The notes beneath the pieces were generated by a model. It had not been told where the DNA came from and searched no databases. It saw only the letters and a list, made by a program, of their open reading frames with translations. 12,120 bases of DNA from an uncultured Ruminococcus sp. (GTDB lineage Bacteria > Bacillota > Clostridia > Oscillospirales > Ruminococcaceae), in contig USEH01000048.1 of the NCBI GenBank assembly GCA_900553675.1, positions 1 through 12,120 of the forward strand, written 5' to 3'. Shown here piece after piece: positions 7,875 through 12,120 of this stretch (positions are counted from its first letter, which is position 1; each line of letters starts with the position of its first letter). Position numbers and translations under genes: made by a program.

Positions 7875-9641
7875 TTATCTTTTTTCCCTCTTGAGATTTT
7901 GGGTGTATCTTAAAAAATCATCGTCCGACATTTCGGCAGCGGGCTGCTTGTCCGTTGAAGTTTTCAGCAGCAAATCCACATAATCGTCAAGAGTTGCCGC
8001 ATCAACTGTGATTTCGCGTGATTTTACAAGAATACCTGATATTCTGCCCATTTCTTCGGGGGATAATTCACCACTGAATACACTTAATCCGCTTCCGGAC
8101 TCGAAATCTGCGTTATTTTTAAGTATTTCGTACACTTTTTTGTGAAAAGAAGTTGCAAATCGTTCCGCCGGCAGCTTTGAAAATATCGCGTTTGCGCTGT
8201 CGGGATGGTCAAGAATATAGGCTATTATGCCCTCCTCAGCCTTGGCAAGCTTCGGGAATTTTGCGGCTTCGGGATTTATATCGTCCCGCTCGGTGCGCCC
8301 CGATTCTATCCGCTTCCATTCCTTATTTTTTGCCGCTCGGCTCTCCTTTTTGAGATACGCCGCAACCTCCGCCGCGACTATATCTTTGGTGATTGCAACG
8401 TCCTGCGCCACGCGGGAGATATACACTTCGCGCTCAAGGCGGCTTTCGATTTTTGCAAGCACCACGACCGCCCGCTTGAGATATTCCACCTTGCCGACGT
8501 CGTTTTCAATGTCCAGCCCCTCGCGGCACTTGGCAAGCTCGTATGGGATTGCGCCCTCGGAGCCGTCTAAAAGCACTTTGAAGTGCTCCGGACCAAGCTT
8601 GTTTATGTAATCGTCAACATCCTTGATTCCGTTTCCGGAAATTCTTACAACGCTTGATTTAAGACCGGCGGCGGAAAGGATGTTTATTGCGTTTGCGGTG
8701 GCTTTCTGACCTGCCGCGTCGGCGTCGTAGCAGATGTAAACCTCGTCGCAGTACTGAGACATCAGCCTTGCGTGTTCCGGCGTGATAGCCGTTCCGCAGG
8801 TGGCAACGGCTTCGGTGAATCCCGCCTGATGAAGGGATATAACATCTAAATTTCCCTCACAGAGTATAAGTCTTTTGGATTTTACCGAGGTGTTTTTTGC
8901 AAAATTCAAGGCAAACAGGGTTCGCGATTTTTCGTATACCGGCGTCCCGCGGGAGTTGAGGTATTTCATTCCTTTAAAATCCTTATCCAGGGTTCGCCCC
9001 GAAAACGCGACTACGTTTCCGCGAAGATCGAATATCGGGAAAATCACACGGTTTACAAAGAAATCAAAGCATCTGCCGTTCTTTTCGGTTATCAACGAGG
9101 CGGCTATCAGCTCCTGCTGGGTGTAGCCCAAGGAAAGCATATGGTTTGTAAGGCTTGTCCAGCGGTTCGGCGCAACCCCCAAGCCGAAGCTTTTAATGGT
9201 TTCGGGTCGCAGACGGCGGGTGTTTATGAGATAGTTAAGTCCCTCTCTGCCGTCGGGAGTTTTCAGGTTCTGATAGAAGAACTTTGCAGCCTCGCGGTTC
9301 ATCTCCAAAATCCGCTTTTTGGTTTGCGCGGCGCGGTCTTCAAAGCCGTTCTCCGGCATTGCAATGCCGGCTTTTTCCGCCAGATACTTAACCGCCTCCA
9401 TGTAATCAAGGTTTTCTATCTTCATGGTGAAGGTTATAACGTCCCCTCCGGCACCGCAGCCGAAGCAATAAAAGCTGCCGTTGTCGGGATAAACGGTGCA
9501 GGAAGGAGTGCGCTCGGAATGAAACGGACACAGGCATTTATATCCATGCCCACTCCGCTTAAGGGTAACATACTGCCGCATTATATCTTCGATGCGGTTT
9601 GAATCCTTTATTCTGTCAATAAAATCAGCAGACAGCCGCAT
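7875..9641 (-). CDS. dnaG: DNA primase DnaG
   Basis: DnaG makes the RNA primers for the replication fork and is bound by the DnaB helicase. The 588-residue length is typical. The N-terminal CHC2 zinc-binding domain has C38, H41, C59 and C62 (CPFH and CFGC). The catalytic core follows, with FSGRTLD and KYLNS ahead of the Toprim fold: E262 in LILCEGNLDVISLHQAG, and D306 and D308 in CYDADAAGQ. All expected metal ligands are present. The position after CEG is N, where Y or F is common. The C-terminal part from about residue 470 (AEEGIIAYILDHP onward) fits the helicase-binding domain. ATG 9641 follows GAGGGGGTG. It is the middle gene of the dgt-dnaG-rpoD cluster, 35 bases after dgt. Confidence 0.98.
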   Translation of the reverse strand: MRLSADFIDRIKDSNRIEDIMRQYVTLKRSGHGYKCLCPFHSERTPSCTVYPDNGSFYCFGCGAGGDVITFTMKIENLDYMEAVKYLAEKAGIAMPENGFEDRAAQTKKRILEMNREAAKFFYQNLKTPDGREGLNYLINTRRLRPETIKSFGLGVAPNRWTSLTNHMLSLGYTQQELIAASLITEKNGRCFDFFVNRVIFPIFDLRGNVVAFSGRTLDKDFKGMKYLNSRGTPVYEKSRTLFALNFAKNTSVKSKRLILCEGNLDVISLHQAGFTEAVATCGTAITPEHARLMSQYCDEVYICYDADAAGQKATANAINILSAAGLKSSVVRISGNGIKDVDDYINKLGPEHFKVLLDGSEGAIPYELAKCREGLDIENDVGKVEYLKRAVVVLAKIESRLEREVYISRVAQDVAITKDIVAAEVAAYLKKESRAAKNKEWKRIESGRTERDDINPEAAKFPKLAKAEEGIIAYILDHPDSANAIFSKLPAERFATSFHKKVYEILKNNADFESGSGLSVFSGELSPEEMGRISGILVKSREITVDAATLDDYVDLLLKTSTDKQPAAEMSDDDFLRYTQNLKREKR

Positions 9642-9676
9642 TTTTTCACCCCCTCAGGGAATCACTGTTCTGCGCG

Positions 9677-10678
9677 TTAATATATGCTCCATCCCTTTGG
9701 AACGTATAGGTTAATAAACAAATCGGTGCAGTATTTGTCGGTCATGCCGGCAACATAGTCGCAAACTGCAGTGGGCTTGTCGAATCTGTCCGCCAAGGCA
9801 AGGTAATCGGCAGGGAGCTTTTCGGGATTTTCAAGAAAATGCCGATAGAGCTTTTCTATCATTATTTTCGCCTTTGCTTCCTCCGACTTGCATTTCGGGT
9901 TTTTGTAGACGTTTAAAAACATGAACTCCTTAAGTTCTTCCTTTGCGGCTCCAACTTCGGGGTCGTAATGGATGTCCTCCGCGCCGTTTTTGACTAAAGA
10001 CGTCACCAGCGTGGTAATCCTTTGCGATTTTGTTGCGCCGAGAACATTAACAGCATTTTTAGGAAGGTCTTCAGACTTGATGATACCTGCGCGTATGGCG
10101 TCCTCAATATCGTGATTAATGAAAGCGATAACGTCAGCACAGCGGACAATAAAGCCCTCTCTGGTTTCGGCAATCTCGTCGGTATGCTTAAGTATGCCGT
10201 CTCGAACCTCATGAGTAAGGTTTAAGCCCCTGCCATCCTTCTCTATGTAATCCACCACTCTCACGCTCTGCCGGTAGTGCTTAAAGCCGTTTGGGGATAT
10301 CTCGTTAAGCACCGATTCGCCGGCGTGCCCAAAAGGGGTATGCCCCAAATCGTGGCCTAGCGCGATGGCTTCGGTAAGGTCTTCGTTCAGGCGCAGTGCG
10401 CGTGATATTGTGCGCGCTATCTGGCTGACTTCAAGGGTGTGGGTAAGGCGGGTTCTGTAATGGTCTCCGGTGGGATTTAAGAACACCTGAGTCTTCTGCT
10501 TCAGGCGGGAAAACGCATTGCAGTGGATAATTCTGTCCCTGTCGCGCTGAAACTCCGTTCTCAAAGGACACTTTTCCTCTTCACGCTGCCGCCCCTTGGT
10601 TGTGTCTGCAAAGCATGCAAAGGGCGAAAGCATTTTATGCTCCAATTCCTCGGTATACTTTCTTGGAAGACTGCTCAC
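9677..10678 (-). CDS. dgt: dGTPase-like HD-domain dNTP triphosphohydrolase
   Basis: This is an HD-superfamily metal-dependent hydrolase of the dGTPase-like group, which splits dNTPs to nucleoside and triphosphate and so limits dNTP pools. It has 333 residues, usual for the clostridial subgroup. The family signature reads RDRIIHCNAFSRLKQKTQVF from residue 47. The metal ligands of the HD site are H80 (RLTHTLEV), H109 and D110 (GHDLGHTPFGH), and D182 (ADVIAFINHD). The start is GTG at 10676-10678, preceded by AGGGGG with a seven-base gap; the nearby ATG in another frame runs straight into a stop. It is the first gene ahead of dnaG and rpoD, an order known from Clostridia. True substrate preference cannot be read from sequence. 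Confidence 0.93.
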   Translation of the reverse strand: MSSLPRKYTEELEHKMLSPFACFADTTKGRQREEEKCPLRTEFQRDRDRIIHCNAFSRLKQKTQVFLNPTGDHYRTRLTHTLEVSQIARTISRALRLNEDLTEAIALGHDLGHTPFGHAGESVLNEISPNGFKHYRQSVRVVDYIEKDGRGLNLTHEVRDGILKHTDEIAETREGFIVRCADVIAFINHDIEDAIRAGIIKSEDLPKNAVNVLGATKSQRITTLVTSLVKNGAEDIHYDPEVGAAKEELKEFMFLNVYKNPKCKSEEAKAKIMIEKLYRHFLENPEKLPADYLALADRFDKPTAVCDYVAGMTDKYCTDLFINLYVPKGWSIY

Positions 10679-10711
10679 AGCATAACCCCCTTTAACTTTA
10701 TGTTCTGATTA

Positions 10712-10717
10712 ATTATA
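10712..10717 (-). promoter_or_regulatory. Candidate -10 of the dgt-dnaG-rpoD promoter
   Basis: TATAAT on the minus strand lies about 34 bases before the dgt GTG. A terminator for the upstream gene ends at 10721, so the operon needs its own promoter close to here. No good -35 is present, because the expected place falls inside the terminator stem. The call rests on the -10 and context only. Confidence 0.4.
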
Positions 10718-10720
10718 CGA

Positions 10721-10770
10721 AATAAAAAACAAATCCCCTCTTTTTTTACTAAAAAAATCAGGAGATTTGT
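10721..10770 (-). terminator. Terminator after the YigZ-family gene
   Basis: On the minus strand ACAAATCTCC pairs with GGGGATTTGT (ten positions, one G-U). An inner stem of seven T with seven A lies beyond a small internal loop, and a T-rich tail follows. It starts 17 bases after the stop at 10787 and separates that gene from dgt. Confidence 0.9.
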
Positions 10771-10786
10771 ATATATGCACAATTTA

Positions 10787-11404
10787 CTAAGCAAAATCGA
10801 ACAATATTTCGTCGGATTTTTCAATAGATACTCCGCCGTTTGTTAAATCCATCAGCTTGCGCTCAAGGGCAGGGAACAGCTCTTTTTTTATGGCAAAGTA
10901 AAGACTTACCTTGTCGGAATAGTCGGTCCCGGTGATTTTAACCTCAAAATCCGGCAGGGCATAGCTTATCCTGTCGTAAAACGAATAGTCGCAGACGGCT
11001 GTAACTTCGTAAGCAAGGTACATCTCCATGACCCTTGCGGCAGCTACCGCAATCGAAGCGCCGTTTGAGTATGCGCGGGTAAGACCGCCCTTGCCCAAAA
11101 GTATTCCGCCAAAGTAGCGGGTTACAACTATGCATACATCGCTCAGACCGTTCTTTTGGATGACATCTAAAATCGGCGGACCGGCAGTTCCCTGCGGTTC
11201 GGAATCGTCTGAATACCGGGAGATGTTGCCTTCGGTTAAAACATAGGCATAGCAGTTGTGGCGGGCTTTGCGGTTTTCGGCGCGCACTTTATCTATAAAA
11301 GCAATTGCCTCATCCTCGGTTTTTACAGGCATAATCCGCCCGATAAACTCGGATTTTTCAACGACAAAGCTGTCGCGTGCCTCTTCTCTAACGGTCTTGT
11401 ACAA
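10787..11404 (-). CDS. YigZ/IMPACT-family protein (UPF0029 plus DUF1949)
   Basis: This is a 205-residue member of the YigZ/YvyE family, related to eukaryotic IMPACT; the exact bacterial role is not settled, with links to translation or stress proposed for the family. The N-terminal domain carries EKSEFIG (16-22), ARHNCYAY (47-54), DDSEPQGTAGPP (66-77) and TRYFGGILLGKGGLTRAY (95-112), all family hallmarks. A DUF1949-like ferredoxin-type domain fits the last 70 residues or so. I chose TTG 11402-11404 because GGGGTGA lies with a seven-base gap before it and the product begins MYKTVREEARDSF, matching relatives. The in-frame TTG at 11417-11419 falls within the T-tract of the rpmE terminator and has no ribosome binding site. 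Confidence 0.88.
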   Translation of the reverse strand: MYKTVREEARDSFVVEKSEFIGRIMPVKTEDEAIAFIDKVRAENRKARHNCYAYVLTEGNISRYSDDSEPQGTAGPPILDVIQKNGLSDVCIVVTRYFGGILLGKGGLTRAYSNGASIAVAAARVMEMYLAYEVTAVCDYSFYDRISYALPDFEVKITGTDYSDKVSLYFAIKKELFPALERKLMDLTNGGVSIEKSDEILFDFA

Positions 11405-11408
11405 ATAA

Positions 11409-11415
11409 TCACCCC
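11409..11415 (-). promoter_or_regulatory. Ribosome binding site that fixes the yigZ-family start
   Basis: GGGGTGA, close to GGAGGTGA, is placed so that seven bases separate the G-run from TTG 11404. It sits immediately after the rpmE terminator T-tract. Confidence 0.65.
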
Positions 11416-11416
11416 A

Positions 11417-11455
11417 CAAAAAATCAGAGGAACCCGTGTTTTAGCGGATCCCTCT
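11417..11455 (-). terminator. rpmE terminator
   Basis: On the minus strand AGAGGGATCC pairs with GGGTTCCTCT (ten positions, two G-U) around a ten-base loop, followed by GA and six T. It lies eight bases after the rpmE stop codon. Its T-tract ends only about 13 bases before the start codon of the next gene. Confidence 0.85.
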
Positions 11456-11462
11456 ATGATTC

Positions 11463-11672
11463 TTACTTTTTGTTCATGCCGTAGCGCTTGTTGAAGCGAT
11501 CAACACGTCCGCCGGTGTCAACTAACTTCTGCTTACCGGTGAAGAACGGATGGCACTTTGAGCAGATTTCAACCTTGATATTCTGCTTTGTGGATCTGGT
11601 ATGAATAACATTTCCACAAGCGCAGGTGATTGTGGTTTCCTCATACTTAGGATGGATTCCTTCCTTTGCCAT
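11463..11672 (-). CDS. rpmE: Ribosomal protein bL31, zinc-binding form
   Basis: bL31 is a small protein of the large ribosomal subunit that bridges to the small subunit. The 69-residue length is normal. Zinc-ligand cysteines are C17 and C19 (TCACG) and C37 and C40 (CSKC), so this is the zinc-containing type rather than the cysteine-free paralogue made under zinc starvation. [20 protein letters not shown] is the family signature in the second half. ATG 11672 follows GGAGG with a nine-base gap. It has its own strong promoter, a leader of about 124 bases and its own terminator, so it is a single-gene transcript unless polymerase reads through. Confidence 0.98.
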   Translation of the reverse strand: MAKEGIHPKYEETTITCACGNVIHTRSTKQNIKVEICSKCHPFFTGKQKLVDTGGRVDRFNKRYGMNKK

Positions 11673-11796
11673 ATCTATTAACCTCCTTTGAACTGATAAT
11701 GTGTTTTATTGCGTTTATATCCGAATAGTAGCCCATCATCCTCAGTTCAGACAGTAGTACTATGGATTTATCACACTTAAGGCTTTACAGCCGCGT
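11673..11796 (-). promoter_or_regulatory. Structured rpmE leader, candidate ribosomal-protein leader
   Basis: The leader is about 124 bases. At its 5' end GGCT-GTAA-AGCC (11781-11792) forms a small hairpin with a GNRA-like loop. Further on, TGAACTGA (11742-11749, minus strand) is perfectly complementary to TCAGTTCA (11689-11696), which ends two bases before the GGAGG. The eight-pair stem would crowd the ribosome binding site. Leaders of bL31 genes are described as autoregulatory candidates in several phyla. Whether this matches a known class needs a covariance search. Confidence 0.5.
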
Positions 11797-11802
11797 GAAA
11801 AT

Positions 11803-11831
11803 ATTATATCATACCATTGCTCAAATTGCAA
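11803..11831 (-). promoter_or_regulatory. Sigma-A promoter of rpmE
   Basis: On the minus strand TTGCAA (11826-11831), a 17-base spacer and TATAAT (11803-11808) with an upstream TGn give a near-ideal promoter. The predicted start is near 11796. Confidence 0.8.
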
Positions 11832-11903
11832 GGGCTTTTTGAAATTTTTTGAGATTTTGCAGCCTCGGCAGAATATTTTTTTGCGTTTCTGTATTCCGAA
11901 AAA

Positions 11904-12119
11904 TTAATTTGCAATCGCTCCGCCGATATTGAATTGGTTGAGATCAACTCCCTCCAGATCCCTTTTTGCAACAGCGGCGGTTACAAGATACCACACGGTA
12001 TGCTCCTCCGGAATCTGTTCGGTGTAGCCGTTTATCGATATCCATATTTTCATGTTGTAAACAAACAGGTTCTGAATTGTCGGCGGAGAGTATCTCGAAT
12101 CAAACGGCATTAAAGCCAT
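11904..12119 (-). CDS. Unrecognised protein, C-terminal part (5' end at or beyond window edge)
   Basis: I do not recognise this product. Seventy-one residues are visible up to the TAA stop at 11904-11906. The ATG at 12117-12119 is at the window edge, so no ribosome binding site can be judged, and the frame may continue upstream; the visible part looks more like a C-terminus than a whole protein. The segment has alternating hydrophobic and aromatic residues (NLFVYNMKIWISINGY), suggesting beta strands, then a short helical part (TVWYLVTAAVAKRDLEG). No cysteine pair, membrane segment or signal peptide is seen. No clear terminator lies between its stop and the rpmE promoter about 70 bases downstream, so its transcript may run into rpmE. 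Confidence 0.5.
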   Translation of the reverse strand: MALMPFDSRYSPPTIQNLFVYNMKIWISINGYTEQIPEEHTVWYLVTAAVAKRDLEGVDLNQFNIGGAIAN

Positions 12120-12120
12120 C

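Noticed and set aside
9141..9602. 153-residue plus-strand open frame inside dnaG
   Set aside because: It is antisense to the conserved zinc and core domains of DnaG and has no family resemblance; a codon-bias shadow.
11832..11903. Terminator for the unrecognised gene at the right edge
   Set aside because: Only weak, long-loop pairings (such as CGGAATA with TATTCTG) are present, without a following T-run.

Overview
The window looks like chromosome from a gut-type member of the Clostridia (Bacillota), probably of the Ruminococcaceae/Oscillospiraceae kind. The evidence is a CIRCE-controlled groESL operon, a primary sigma factor of the short 369-residue Gram-positive type, the gene order dgt-dnaG-rpoD, strong GGAGG ribosome binding sites, sigma-A promoters with TTGCAA-N17-TATAAT, and a secreted carbohydrate-binding protein with a C-terminal membrane anchor. 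The genus assignment is inference. No mobile element, CRISPR array, tRNA or rRNA is visible.

Layout. (a) 1-576, minus strand: an OmpR-family response regulator cut by the left edge, with its own promoter at 615-643. (b) 806-2916, plus strand: groE promoter, CIRCE operator, groES, groEL and a terminator. (c) 3099-4926, plus strand: a single gene for a surface protein (signal peptide, CBM9-like domain, unassigned middle domain, Ala-rich helical stalk, transmembrane anchor), flanked by an extended -10 promoter and a terminator. (d) 5017-6703, plus strand: a type-B carboxylesterase with an unusual upstream region (two tandem 21-bp repeats, a perfect inverted repeat, then the -10) and a terminator shared with the convergent rpoD. 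(e) 10717 down to 6702, minus strand: the dgt-dnaG-rpoD cluster. (f) 11831 down to 10721, minus strand: rpmE with a structured leader, its terminator, then a YigZ/IMPACT-family gene whose start codon almost touches that terminator. (g) 11904-12119, minus strand: the C-terminal part of an unrecognised protein.

How the genes fit together. Most of the window is housekeeping: protein folding (GroESL), replication priming and transcription initiation (DnaG, RpoD), dNTP hydrolysis (Dgt) and the ribosome (bL31). The accessory part is the CBM9-type surface protein and the esterase beside it. They have separate promoters and terminators, so a joint role in carbohydrate use is only a possibility.

Three start codons are better placed internally than at the longest open frame: the surface protein at 3141, the esterase at 5118 and the YigZ-family protein at 11404 (TTG). 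I found no convincing new multigene system. The most unusual signals are regulatory (esterase upstream region, rpmE leader, terminator-start overlap at yigZ) and the architecture of the surface protein.
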